Source: Patescibacteria group bacterium (GTDB lineage Bacteria > Patescibacteriota > Minisyncoccia > Minisyncoccales > JANBVM01). From it: DNA of 37,251 bases. The position numbers and the translations under genes were made by a program. Positions 21,958-31,425 of this stretch are shown in pieces. The notes under the pieces are model-generated. The model was given only the letters and a program-made list of their open reading frames with translations. It searched no databases and was not told where the DNA came from. The stretch is from assembly GCA_024239015.1 (NCBI GenBank), contig JANBVM010000006.1, positions 1-37,251 of the forward strand, given 5' to 3'. Numbering within the stretch: position 1 is the stretch's first letter; every line of letters begins with the position of its first letter.

Positions 21958-22973
21958 AGCCCCCCAGACATTAATTTTAATATATTTGTTGAAGTGGATA
22001 AATTCTCAACAGACGTGGATCCTGTATTTATGGGTATAAAATTAAGAAAAAACCATGCAACAACAAGGGCAAGAACCGCAAAGAAGACAATTATTATTAT
22101 CGCGGTCCAATCTACGGAGACTTTCTTTTTCGAATATTCGCTTTCTTTAAGTCGTTTCTTGAATTCTTGTTCAAGATTATGCTGTCGTTCTGCTTGAATA
22201 TCTTTAGTTCTAACGATATATGCCGCTTTATACAATTCAGCTTTTTGAGCTGATTCATCAATTTGATCCTCTTTTAATTCTTTTTCTCCCATCAGGTGAT
22301 TGATCAATCGTTGCTGATCTTTTTTGATTGTTTGATCAATATTTTTAGCTTCGATCACTGCATTATACAAAAGATCGTAAGTACCAGGAGCATCTCGAAC
22401 TAAAATCACAAAACGACCATGTCTTGATTTTCCTAACATCATCATATTACAACGGCCCATCCTTACTCTGGTTGGATATCCATCCAATTTATGTTTATAA
22501 TTCTCAATCCAGTGGAGTGCATTTTCTAAATGTACCGGTGCTAAGAACTTTATTTCAGAAAATTTCTCTCCGGGAAAATTATCAAATTCTGTGGGATTAT
22601 CTAATACCACTATTGTTTCCTCATAACTATCTAAGATGATCCTCGGAACAACAGAATATATAGCAGGTTTTCTCTCTGTTCTGGAATAATAACAAGCTAA
22701 GTCTATTAAGTCTTTTTTATGCTCAATTAATTTCTCGAAATCATGATACATATCATTAATATAGCCAATGACTTGATACCTATTTTTCTCCAGTGCTTCC
22801 CTTAATTCTCTATGTTCAAATACGGTTGATAATTCCTTCGCTACTTCTTTAAGTCTCTCTCTAAATTGCTTCTTTTCCGTTGCTTTTTTCTCAAAATAAT
22901 TCTTAATTAAAATTCTTATCTTTTCCATCCTTACTTTTATTGGTTTCTTTTCCTTTATTGATTTTTTTTCCAT
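21954..22973 (-). CDS. Tail-anchored membrane protein with long cytosolic domain, 339 aa
   Basis: A charged helical region of about 290 residues is followed by one membrane segment (DWTAIIIIVFFAVLALVVAW) near the C-terminus and a short outer tail. It has coiled-coil-like parts (QRLINHLMGEKELKE and AERQHNLEQEFKKRLKE). The upstream gene overlaps by 71 bp, which is unusually long. Met16 (22928) is an alternative start that would reduce this. It probably anchors the soluble ATPase-side components to the membrane. Confidence 0.6.
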   Translation of the reverse strand: MEKKSIKEKKPIKVRMEKIRILIKNYFEKKATEKKQFRERLKEVAKELSTVFEHRELREALEKNRYQVIGYINDMYHDFEKLIEHKKDLIDLACYYSRTERKPAIYSVVPRIILDSYEETIVVLDNPTEFDNFPGEKFSEIKFLAPVHLENALHWIENYKHKLDGYPTRVRMGRCNMMMLGKSRHGRFVILVRDAPGTYDLLYNAVIEAKNIDQTIKKDQQRLINHLMGEKELKEDQIDESAQKAELYKAAYIVRTKDIQAERQHNLEQEFKKRLKESEYSKKKVSVDWTAIIIIVFFAVLALVVAWFFLNFIPINTGSTSVENLSTSTNILKLMSGGL

Positions 22974-23430
22974 TATCTTCAGCTAATAGTTCTTTTCTTT
23001 TTCCTTGATTTGTATGATCAGGAAGCCTTCCTTCAAGTTTAGCCTTCTCTAAAAGCGCCAGAAGTTCTTTTTTGTCTATTGCTGTGCTTTTTTTGGCTCT
23101 TTTAAATTTTTTAACCCTAAATTCGCAATCCTCCCCCATTTCAGGTCCTTGATCCATAGGTCCTTTTATAATGGAGGTGCCTGATCTTTTTTTTGCATGA
23201 CTATATAATGAATAAACGTACCCAATTGTATAGAGAAGTACATAATAAACTATCCCTTGTAGTAAATAACCTGTGGTCTGAGGATTCAGAATTGAAGTTG
23301 GATTTCCTTCGCTATCTGTGACTTTTAAATTTGTTAATACAAGTGCTACGATTAATAATGCCATTAAAGACCATGTTTGTATGTTTTCCCAGAGTTCCTG
23401 TCCTTTATACCATTTATTCCCAATTTTCAT
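22903..23430 (-). CDS. Two-helix membrane protein with basic tail, 175 aa
   Basis: Two membrane segments (about 17-36 and 52-75, LMALLIVALVL and GYLLQGIVYYVLLYTIGY) are followed by a 100-residue basic, low-complexity cytosolic tail (KKFKRAKKSTAIDKKEL and KGKETNKSKDGKDKN). Such tails can bind DNA or acidic partners. ATG start. It overlaps the 339-aa gene. Confidence 0.55.
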   Translation of the reverse strand: MKIGNKWYKGQELWENIQTWSLMALLIVALVLTNLKVTDSEGNPTSILNPQTTGYLLQGIVYYVLLYTIGYVYSLYSHAKKRSGTSIIKGPMDQGPEMGEDCEFRVKKFKRAKKSTAIDKKELLALLEKAKLEGRLPDHTNQGKRKELLAEDNGKKINKGKETNKSKDGKDKNFN

Positions 23431-23646
23431 CTATAATTTACCTCTACGTTTAGATTTTCGAAATAGTAATGAGATGATTATTGCTATGGCCATCCCCGCA
23501 ATAGTCAATAGGAACATTTGATAATTAAAAAACTCATTCTCTTGAGGATAAGCAACATTTATTCTCGCAGAGATTACTGAAAGAATAATTCCAGTAAGTA
23601 ATGTTAACCCTATAAACAAACCAATTCTTTTTATTCTATTCTTCAA
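23431..23646 (-). CDS. Small two-helix membrane protein, 71 aa
   Basis: Two membrane segments (IGLFIGLTLLTGIILSVI and MFLLTIAGMAIAIIISLLF) joined by a short outer loop, ending in a basic KSKRRGKL tail. This size and layout resembles the major coat proteins of spindle-shaped archaeal viruses, but many unrelated small membrane proteins share it. TTG start with AAGGTG upstream. Confidence 0.5.
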   Translation of the reverse strand: MKNRIKRIGLFIGLTLLTGIILSVISARINVAYPQENEFFNYQMFLLTIAGMAIAIIISLLFRKSKRRGKL

Positions 23647-23670
23647 GTTTTACACCTTTAATATTATTCT

Positions 23671-24165
23671 TTATGTTTTTTTCCTTGATATAAATAAGAT
23701 TATAATTTTGACGATAAGATATGTGATCATTAATGATAAGAGGTTATTTTCTGAACTTGGAAATAAAAGTAATTGCAATAAGATTGTTGCTCCTATCATA
23801 AAAGTAATAGAGCTAAGGAGCATGGCTATAACCCAAGCACCATCCAATCGACTGAGTCCCTGATTTAATGATTCCCATCGTCTTACCTTACTTCCTTTTA
23901 TGACATATTTGAAAAATATTAGCTTTAAAAAGAGAAACGCAAGAACTCTTCCAGATACTGCAGCAAAAAGGGAAATAACAAAGACTAACCCTAATTTTTG
24001 GAGAAATTGTGCACCAACAATATTAAATAAACTAAATTCAGGGTATATTCTAAATAAATTTGTCAACCCAAAGAACAAAAACATTGAAATAATGTTATGA
24101 ATGATAAAATAGAAGTGTTTATCTCCTCTTGCATATCCTTCAGTATCTTGGCTTTCAGTCTTCAT
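23671..24165 (-). CDS. Multi-pass membrane protein, about 164 aa
   Basis: About four membrane segments separated by short loops. The start is taken as ATG 24165 because GGGTGA lies five to six bases upstream. An ATG at 24180 is in frame but lies upstream of that site. The protein is Phe/Leu-rich with an RVLAFLFLKLIFFKYV segment. No recognised family. It overlaps the 91-aa gene. Confidence 0.5.
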   Translation of the reverse strand: MKTESQDTEGYARGDKHFYFIIHNIISMFLFFGLTNLFRIYPEFSLFNIVGAQFLQKLGLVFVISLFAAVSGRVLAFLFLKLIFFKYVIKGSKVRRWESLNQGLSRLDGAWVIAMLLSSITFMIGATILLQLLLFPSSENNLLSLMITYLIVKIIILFISRKKT

Positions 24166-24430
24166 CCTTTTCACCCTCACTGTTTACAATTTTATTGATT
24201 TTCTTACGAAGCAATAGGTAAAAATATCCTGAAAGTGAGATTAAGATAAATATGAAAATCAAGCTAAATATCTCGCTGATCCTCCATATTGATTTATGAT
24301 CTATTACCCCGGGAAGTTGAATTAGTGTAATTAAATGTATTTGAACCCCAAAAATTAATATTGCTATTGACACTAATAATGGCCCATATATCCCTACTTT
24401 AAACCAAAATAATTTTCTCATTTCTTCCAT
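24155..24430 (-). CDS. Two-helix membrane protein, 91 aa
   Basis: Two membrane segments (VGIYGPLLVSIAILIFGVQI and SLIFIFILISLSGYFYLLL) and an acidic C-terminal tail (NSEGEKDED). Both 91- and 164-aa proteins are small integral membrane parts of the module. No further function can be read. Confidence 0.5.
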   Translation of the reverse strand: MEEMRKLFWFKVGIYGPLLVSIAILIFGVQIHLITLIQLPGVIDHKSIWRISEIFSLIFIFILISLSGYFYLLLRKKINKIVNSEGEKDED

Positions 24431-24436
24431 ATCTTA

Positions 24437-24946
24437 TTACACCTGAATTTTTATTTCTATAATATAGAAATCATTTAAGAAAAGAATAAACAATAAGAAA
24501 TAACTAACAATGCTAAAAATGAACAGAGAGATGATATTTTCTAAGAAATAGATTGTAAATGTAATTATTACCTGTGGAAATATCATAAATAGAGCAAACC
24601 CATGAACTCGTCGAAAAAGTGCGGGATTATACATAAATAAAGTAACGTAGCTAATAATAATCAACGCATATAGAGTACCGAAAAATGCCATAAATGATGC
24701 AGATAATACTGATATACTACTAATATATTTCGTTATCAATTGACTTGCTATGATTGATGAGAGAAAAGAGATAAATAACAAGCCAAAAATGATTAAGAAT
24801 AACGTAAATTGTTTGTCAATATTAATTAAGACAAAATCCGTTAATAATTGAGCAAAACCAACCTGAATTATAAGGAAAATTAATAAGGAAATTCCAATTC
24901 CTACTCCTAAGATATTAATAATTTCTTTTCCTTTCATAAAACTCAT
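24437..24946 (-). CDS. Multi-pass membrane protein, 169 aa
   Basis: Four to five membrane segments throughout its length (ILGVGIGISLLIFLIIQV, then LFLIIFGLLFISFLSSI and more). The N-terminus (MSFMKGKEI) is short and basic. No catalytic motif is visible. It lies between the CPBP protease and the 91-aa protein, so it may be a substrate or partner. Confidence 0.5.
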   Translation of the reverse strand: MSFMKGKEIINILGVGIGISLLIFLIIQVGFAQLLTDFVLINIDKQFTLFLIIFGLLFISFLSSIIASQLITKYISSISVLSASFMAFFGTLYALIIISYVTLFMYNPALFRRVHGFALFMIFPQVIITFTIYFLENIISLFIFSIVSYFLLFILFLNDFYIIEIKIQV

Positions 24947-24947
24947 T

Positions 24948-25643
24948 TCAGAAGTTCACCATCCAAAAATATTGACCTACAACCCATATATTCAAAAACA
25001 TATGTGCTAAAATATTTGCTGTTAAATCTCGCCAATACCAAAAGAAAAAGCTAAGTACCAATCCAGAAATAAACACTATTAGCATTAAATTGGGATTTCT
25101 GTAATAGTTTGTATGTAAATAGGCAAATACCAAGGAAGATATAATCATTCCTATAATTTCTGTAATAGTAATTTCTCGATTACCAGGAAGTTTATATTTC
25201 TTAAAGCCTGTCCCGCGACTAATTACTATGAATAATGAGATTAAAAAACCCCGAAAGAAGACTTCTTCTGCGGGAGCAGCAAAAACTATTGCTAAAGCTC
25301 TTTCAGTATCTTGAATCGTAAGTGGTATTCTCATTAAAAACACTTGAATTAAAACTATAATTAAGAAAATAGCTATGGCTCTTAAAAATGTAGATGGATC
25401 TGATTTCTTAAATCGTGGTTTAATTTTAAAAGGTTGACCAAGCAACGGATCAGTTAAAAATAATCCAACCACAGCCACAATTACGTATATCAGTGTAATT
25501 GTCCCAAAAAACTGTTCTTCAGGGTTTAAAGAACCAACATATTTGAATGTTAAGAAAAATTGAAAGATTATTGCTAATAAGATTGTAAGATAACTGATCC
25601 GTGTATTAACACTCTCAGATCCATATTCATCTTCATATTTCAA
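24948..25643 (-). CDS. CPBP (CAAX-type) intramembrane protease, 231 aa
   Basis: A multi-pass membrane protein with the CPBP/ABI motifs: EEVFFRG (Glu126, Glu127, Arg131), the FxxxH of FAYLH (Phe173, His177) and a third histidine in ILAHMFLN (His214). These residues form the metal-dependent or glutamate protease site shared by Rce1 and bacterial ABI proteins. It may process the surface proteins of the operon or tails of membrane-bound partners. TTG start with GGGGTGA upstream. Confidence 0.88.
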   Translation of the reverse strand: MKYEDEYGSESVNTRISYLTILLAIIFQFFLTFKYVGSLNPEEQFFGTITLIYVIVAVVGLFLTDPLLGQPFKIKPRFKKSDPSTFLRAIAIFLIIVLIQVFLMRIPLTIQDTERALAIVFAAPAEEVFFRGFLISLFIVISRGTGFKKYKLPGNREITITEIIGMIISSLVFAYLHTNYYRNPNLMLIVFISGLVLSFFFWYWRDLTANILAHMFLNIWVVGQYFWMVNF

Positions 25644-28600
25644 CCAAAAGTCACCCCATCATTATAGGTCCCTTCTCCAACCTTTCTACTTCTTTTCTTT
25701 TTGATTCTTGGATTAAGCTTCTTCTGTTGATATTTAATTCTAAAATAAAGAAACATCCCTATCATCCCAATTGCTGCTATCACCATTAAAAATATAGAAA
25801 AATTTACAAAATCCAAAAAAAAGGGATTTGGATCTGTTGGAACTGTCTCTTCAGAAAATCCAAAACTTACCACCTTGTTATTTTTATCTAATTCGATTTC
25901 TTTCTCTTCAATTAACGTTCCATTAGTATAATACGTTCGTAGTATATATTCTACATTTGGTAAGAAACGATAGCTTAAACTACTCTGAGCAGGTACAATT
26001 TGAGAAATCTCAATATCATTTCTTTCGATTTCTAACCGAATTGAATGAGTATAATTATTGTTTATTACAAGTGTGTAAACCTCAACATTGATACTATATT
26101 CTGTATAAGATCGTAGATTGAGATCCTGGTTAAATAGTGTTGCATTGAAATAATCTAAAACGTTCAAATTGTTAGTGTCTTGAGTTATGGTATTAAATCC
26201 TAAATCTTTTCTCAATCCGTTTATATAAAACCTAAATAAATTCGGATCTAATCCTAATCCATCGAAATTAAATAAGCTAAAATAAACATTGAAATAAGTA
26301 GAATTAATGATTAATATTTGATGTGAAACTAAATTGATATTAATAGATTGGAGAGAATTATCCTCTTGATTAGTGTAATTAAAAATATATACTCCAGAAC
26401 TAATTTGATATTCTATTATTTCTCCAGGAAAAATATTTCCCGATTTTTCTATATTCGAATTATTATTTGTTAAAGTAAAATTAACTAACTCTATAGCTTC
26501 ATTCTTAATTTTTAGAGAAAATATGTTTAAAGTAATATCTATAAATGTCTCTTCATAAGTTTCATAATTCTTTACTAAAACATCAAAGGAATCATAAATA
26601 TTAAATGTAATTAACGTATCATCATCTACAGATAATATTTTATTTGATAAGCGATCATTTAGAATATTTAATCCATCATACGTATAATTAACGTAAGTTG
26701 TAAACAAATTAAAATCAAGATACTCATTATTTACATCATAAAGAGAAATATAACATTCCTTTACTTTAGGAACTTCATAAATTAACGTAATCGTTTCATT
26801 AGAACTTGTAAAATTAACTGAATAAACTAATAGATTCTGTTCATATACATTACAAGTAAAATCGTTAGGATACTCAAGAAAAATCTGTTTAATACCATCT
26901 GGATCTACATTTTCTTCAATTATTTCTCCTGAAGAGATATACCTAAAAATTCTGATATTTTCTATGAATAGATTCTTTGTATCATCAAAAATTCCTTCAA
27001 ATTCTAACTGATCTACTGTCATATCAGAATCTATACTAATTGTTTTAGTATAAGTATCAAAATTAAGATTTCCTTGCTTAGAGATTTGATAACTTCCTTG
27101 TTCTACACCACTATTTAATACATTAATATCAATTTTATTTGATGAGCTAGTATTAAACTGAATCTCAATTTTATCTCCTGATAATAAAGTTAAATTGAGA
27201 TTATTTTTACTTCTTACCTTTAATGTTTCAGTTTCGTTAGTTTGGATATAAGTATATCCATCTCCATTAGAAACTTTAGAATTATCGAATATATTATCAC
27301 ATCTATAAACCAAATAACTAGGATTGGAAGCATACCAATATCCATCATAAAAAAACAGAGTATAAACTGATAAAATGTATTCCAATGGATAAGTATCTAT
27401 CTTATTCCAACTTGTATCGAATTTATATGCATATTGAGTACCACTTCTCGCACCAGAAACGTAGAACTCACCATTAACAACATCTAAGCCATATATCGAA
27501 GTTAATGATGTATCACTCATTACATCATAATCAGCAACATAATTAAAACTCGAATCATACTTATAGACAAGACCAGATTTATCTGCAACATACCAATATC
27601 CGTCATAATAAAAAAGATCTGTTGGATGAGCGATAGCACCACCACCAGAATTCTTCAGATCATAAGAAGTTCCCGTATAACTCCAATCAGGATTATATTT
27701 ATATGCTTTATTCCCTATATTTCCTGCCAAATACCAATATCCATCATAAAAATAAATTCCTTCAGGATAATCATCTTCAGAATTTATATTCCAAGAAGTT
27801 CCTGTATAACTCCAATCAGGATTGTATTTTATAATTAAATCATTAGTACCACCAGAATCATGACTAGAAACATACCAATATCCATTATAAAAAGATATAC
27901 CTCTAATAGAATCTGCTCCTCCAGATATAGTAAATTGAGATTCATAAGTAAAAGACATCATCTCAAAAGAACTATTTTCAACTAAATATGGATTATCCCT
28001 TTCTGATGTTAATATCGTAAAGTTTGTATTTGATACATCATGTAAAAGCCAATTATCAGAACTAACACCAAAATCCTGTTCATACAAATCATTTTCAGTA
28101 AAATCTGATCCTAAAATTTCCCATTCTGTATAATATTCACTCTCAGAAATTAACTCTACGTTAGGTTCAAATTGGACTATATTAATATATCTATAAGTTG
28201 AATTATGTTCCGTTCCTAATCCTTCATCCAAGACAAAACGATATTTCCAAGTACCGATTAAATTTAGGGATTTTTCGTATTCAAAATCTGTTTTAAAATA
28301 AATTATAATTGTAAGCTGATCTATTTTTAGATTAAATTCTGAGCTGTTAAACCCATAATACTTGAACCTCATGTTCCCATTAGAATCAAATAATCCACTT
28401 ATACCATCATAGCTTATTACATCATACTCAACCAGTGTTTCTGATGTATATATATCATTATCAATTAAAACCCAAGAAGTTGATGTAAAATTATAAATAC
28501 TGAAACTCATATTGGCTAAAATAGAAGTAAAATGTCTTGAATCGATATTAAGTTGCATAACTTCATGGTCGTAATACCCAAAAGGAATATCCATATAGAA

Positions 28601-30877
28601 ATCAATCATGGCTTCTATAATCCCATGTTGGTTATCTCCAACTGTGTTTCCAGATGTCCAAGAATAACTTATAGCATCAAAATATCCCGAATATGTAGCA
28701 ACAGAAGCTAAATAGCTTCGAAGTCTATCTACATTATCAACAGCATTCCAAAAAGGAAATGGGCCAAATCGAACGTTATCAATCCACACGTAAAACGTAT
28801 CAGCAGATAATCCTTTATATCCTCCAGATCCACATTCAAACTCAATCTTCACATGATACCATGTGTCATCGGTAGCTGCAACCCCTACATCTTTTGTAGC
28901 ACCATCATGATATTGCCATTTCTCGTTTTCTATTGATACCAAAAAGGCAGTTGTTGCTGTACCATCATTTAAGCGTAATTGAAAGGAATGAGTTGCATCA
29001 CTACTGTTCATCCAACCTTCTAACGTTCCAGAGGATTGAGATGCAAAAGTAGGACTATAGAAATAAGCATTTCCACCACCCACTGTCGTGTTTATTTGTA
29101 GTACTTTTTTATGTGCATTAAATTCTGGGATAATCTCTGCTGAAAGACCAGCTCCAATAGAGGAAACAAACCCTATTGAAGTCCCAGAAGTTCCCACGTC
29201 TTTACTTTCAAAATCAGAATCTTGATCTTTTAGGTTTGTGTAATAAACATTATCTCCAATATTGTAAGTAGTATCCCCAGACTCTCCATAAGCATCAATA
29301 TATGCTTCCAAACTATTAACACCATCACCTTCTTGAAGCTGAAATCTCCAATAGGGTATCGATGTTGCTACATAATCATTATAAAAGTTCTCATCATCTA
29401 CTACTAACACACCATTAAGCCAAATAGATTGTTTATCCGTAGCACAACTAAATTGCAACTTGATGTGATGCCATGTATCTGCAACAGCACTATAATCATC
29501 AATAGTAGTTCCTCCCACACCATTACCGTATCGTATGTAGATTTTATTATCTAATGAATCTATCCAAAAACTAATTATTGTAATTGAACCTTCATTAATA
29601 CCATAAAAAGCCAGTAGTCCTTGACCATTATCAATATATTTAATCCAAACTTCAACCGTTCCTGCTGTTTCTGTTTCAGTATGACGCCATTGACTGTATT
29701 TCGTATTATCTCCTGCTGATAAGATTTTCATTACACCTTTATGTCCATCTTCAGACGCAACAATTTCAGCACTATAACTGGAATCAGTTCCAGATTCATC
29801 ATCTACCCAAGAAATATCAGTCCCACTTGTATAAACTAATTCATTTTCAAAACCATATGTCGCAGGATAATGACCTAAAGGATCTTGGTCTTCTCGATTA
29901 TCGCCAACAGTATATCCAGAATCCCAAGAATAAGCAACAGCATCGAGATACATAGTGAAATCTGTTTGACTATTATCTGTAACAAATCTGATATAATCCA
30001 TAGCAGAAGGACTACCTTTATAACTGTATCCAACACCACTATCCATAGAAACTCCATTAATCCATAAATGCCAATCTGTTGCAGTATCAAACTCAATTTT
30101 AATGTGATACCAAGTATTAGCAGAATATGATTGTATCGTATGCCAAGACCCATCGTCATATTCTATATCTCCATTATCCATAAATCTAAGATAACTTCCT
30201 ATGTTCCATGAACCATCATTAACAGAAAAATACACAGGTTTATTAGTTTGAGCTACTCTTAACCAATATTCTACAGTTCCTGTTGCTCTTTCTGTAAAAA
30301 ACTGTTCAACTTGGTTTCCACTTACTCCAGAATTGTCATATATTTTTAAAACTTTTTTATGCCCATCTAAATTAGAAGTTATAGAAATATCACAGCCAGG
30401 TTGTTGATTAATAGAAAAACCAACTGGATCAGAGCCATCCAAATCACTTTCAAAACTATAAGTAGCATTATAAACACCAACTCCATCATAATCGAACTGG
30501 GCATTTGAATCATCGTTAGATTGCATATTATCAGTATCAAAATACGTCCCATTAGTCATAACAACATTAGTTTCATCAACAGGTTGCTGAGATTCTGTAT
30601 TTTCAAAAGAAGTTATCGCATGAGAATATGTAAGTGTTGGATCCTCTATATATACAAATTCTATTTTTGAAGTAGTCCATGCAAAAGTAGGATCCGAATC
30701 ATCATAGAACGTTCCCTGATATAAATAATTTTTTCCAACATTAACAAGTGTTCCTTTGGAAACAGAAATATCTTCTTCTTGTATTGCAGAATTTCCAAAA
30801 CTAACTAAACTTGAAAAAATTGGAATAAAAATTAATAATAATACCAGGAGAAAATTAAGTTTTTTTTTATTTAGCAT
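25640..30877 (-). CDS. Giant surface protein: three LamG/ConA-like repeats, beta-propeller, C-terminal membrane anchor, 1745 aa
   Basis: An N-terminal signal segment (LNFLLVLLLIFIPIFSSL) leads into three repeats of about 165 residues (roughly 165-330, 370-540, 585-750). Each has an HKKVL or HKGVM strand, a TWYHIKIEF or TWHHIKLQF strand and a closing aromatic segment, as in LamG/ConA jelly rolls. Residues about 980-1195 hold five or six FYDGYWY(V/L/A) blades, probably a beta-propeller. Ser/Thr/Asn-rich beta repeats follow, then a membrane helix near 1680-1712 and a basic tail. It is likely an adhesin or receptor-binding surface protein. The start overlaps the HExxH protease gene by 11 bp. Confidence 0.8.
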   Translation of the reverse strand: MLNKKKLNFLLVLLLIFIPIFSSLVSFGNSAIQEEDISVSKGTLVNVGKNYLYQGTFYDDSDPTFAWTTSKIEFVYIEDPTLTYSHAITSFENTESQQPVDETNVVMTNGTYFDTDNMQSNDDSNAQFDYDGVGVYNATYSFESDLDGSDPVGFSINQQPGCDISITSNLDGHKKVLKIYDNSGVSGNQVEQFFTERATGTVEYWLRVAQTNKPVYFSVNDGSWNIGSYLRFMDNGDIEYDDGSWHTIQSYSANTWYHIKIEFDTATDWHLWINGVSMDSGVGYSYKGSPSAMDYIRFVTDNSQTDFTMYLDAVAYSWDSGYTVGDNREDQDPLGHYPATYGFENELVYTSGTDISWVDDESGTDSSYSAEIVASEDGHKGVMKILSAGDNTKYSQWRHTETETAGTVEVWIKYIDNGQGLLAFYGINEGSITIISFWIDSLDNKIYIRYGNGVGGTTIDDYSAVADTWHHIKLQFSCATDKQSIWLNGVLVVDDENFYNDYVATSIPYWRFQLQEGDGVNSLEAYIDAYGESGDTTYNIGDNVYYTNLKDQDSDFESKDVGTSGTSIGFVSSIGAGLSAEIIPEFNAHKKVLQINTTVGGGNAYFYSPTFASQSSGTLEGWMNSSDATHSFQLRLNDGTATTAFLVSIENEKWQYHDGATKDVGVAATDDTWYHVKIEFECGSGGYKGLSADTFYVWIDNVRFGPFPFWNAVDNVDRLRSYLASVATYSGYFDAISYSWTSGNTVGDNQHGIIEAMIDFYMDIPFGYYDHEVMQLNIDSRHFTSILANMSFSIYNFTSTSWVLIDNDIYTSETLVEYDVISYDGISGLFDSNGNMRFKYYGFNSSEFNLKIDQLTIIIYFKTDFEYEKSLNLIGTWKYRFVLDEGLGTEHNSTYRYINIVQFEPNVELISESEYYTEWEILGSDFTENDLYEQDFGVSSDNWLLHDVSNTNFTILTSERDNPYLVENSSFEMMSFTYESQFTISGGADSIRGISFYNGYWYVSSHDSGGTNDLIIKYNPDWSYTGTSWNINSEDDYPEGIYFYDGYWYLAGNIGNKAYKYNPDWSYTGTSYDLKNSGGGAIAHPTDLFYYDGYWYVADKSGLVYKYDSSFNYVADYDVMSDTSLTSIYGLDVVNGEFYVSGARSGTQYAYKFDTSWNKIDTYPLEYILSVYTLFFYDGYWYASNPSYLVYRCDNIFDNSKVSNGDGYTYIQTNETETLKVRSKNNLNLTLLSGDKIEIQFNTSSSNKIDINVLNSGVEQGSYQISKQGNLNFDTYTKTISIDSDMTVDQLEFEGIFDDTKNLFIENIRIFRYISSGEIIEENVDPDGIKQIFLEYPNDFTCNVYEQNLLVYSVNFTSSNETITLIYEVPKVKECYISLYDVNNEYLDFNLFTTYVNYTYDGLNILNDRLSNKILSVDDDTLITFNIYDSFDVLVKNYETYEETFIDITLNIFSLKIKNEAIELVNFTLTNNNSNIEKSGNIFPGEIIEYQISSGVYIFNYTNQEDNSLQSININLVSHQILIINSTYFNVYFSLFNFDGLGLDPNLFRFYINGLRKDLGFNTITQDTNNLNVLDYFNATLFNQDLNLRSYTEYSINVEVYTLVINNNYTHSIRLEIERNDIEISQIVPAQSSLSYRFLPNVEYILRTYYTNGTLIEEKEIELDKNNKVVSFGFSEETVPTDPNPFFLDFVNFSIFLMVIAAIGMIGMFLYFRIKYQQKKLNPRIKKKRSRKVGEGTYNDGVTFG

Positions 30878-31418
30878 GTGAATACCTTCTTAATTTTCTA
30901 ATAAAAATAAAAATACTTAGAATGATACCAAAAACAAAAATTAGATAAAATATTACTCCAAAAATGAATAGAGTTTTCAAGTCAATAAATCTTTCATAAA
31001 GAACGCTAATATCTCCTATATTTAATATTCCACTAATACCCAAATACCAAATTTCTCTTAATATAGACCAAAATCCAAAAGCAAGTAAATAATAATTCTT
31101 TCGAAATAATCCAGAAATTAGAAAAGGAATTGAGAGAAGAACTGATCCAATTACTCCTGCTAATAGTGTTAGAGTAAATGGAACAGGAAGAGTATTAGTA
31201 AAAAATATATCTGCATAAACCATTGGAATTCCTTTTTGAGTTAAATAACCAATTCCATCAACTCTATATCCACATAGAATTGCAACAAACATGTGAGAGA
31301 ATTCATGCATAAATAAACCATAATATTGAGAACCGATAAGTAATATTATTGTAATTAATCCAACACTAATTTTTTCTGGATTAAGTCTAATTACTTCAAT
31401 CGAATTTTTATACCACAT
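30867..31418 (-). CDS. M50-like (site-2-protease-type) membrane metalloprotease, about 183 aa
   Basis: A multi-pass membrane protein with YYGLFMHEFSHMFVAIL, containing HExxH in a membrane segment, the zinc site of M50/site-2-type proteases. It is short for the family and I see no clear NPDG-type motif, so the aspartate ligand is uncertain. I prefer ATG 31418, since GGTGAG lies just upstream. A longer start at 31472 would put 18 residues before it. It lies beside the giant surface protein that a membrane protease could process. Confidence 0.65.
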   Translation of the reverse strand: MWYKNSIEVIRLNPEKISVGLITIILLIGSQYYGLFMHEFSHMFVAILCGYRVDGIGYLTQKGIPMVYADIFFTNTLPVPFTLTLLAGVIGSVLLSIPFLISGLFRKNYYLLAFGFWSILREIWYLGISGILNIGDISVLYERFIDLKTLFIFGVIFYLIFVFGIILSIFIFIRKLRRYSHAK

Positions 31419-31425
31419 CTTTTTC

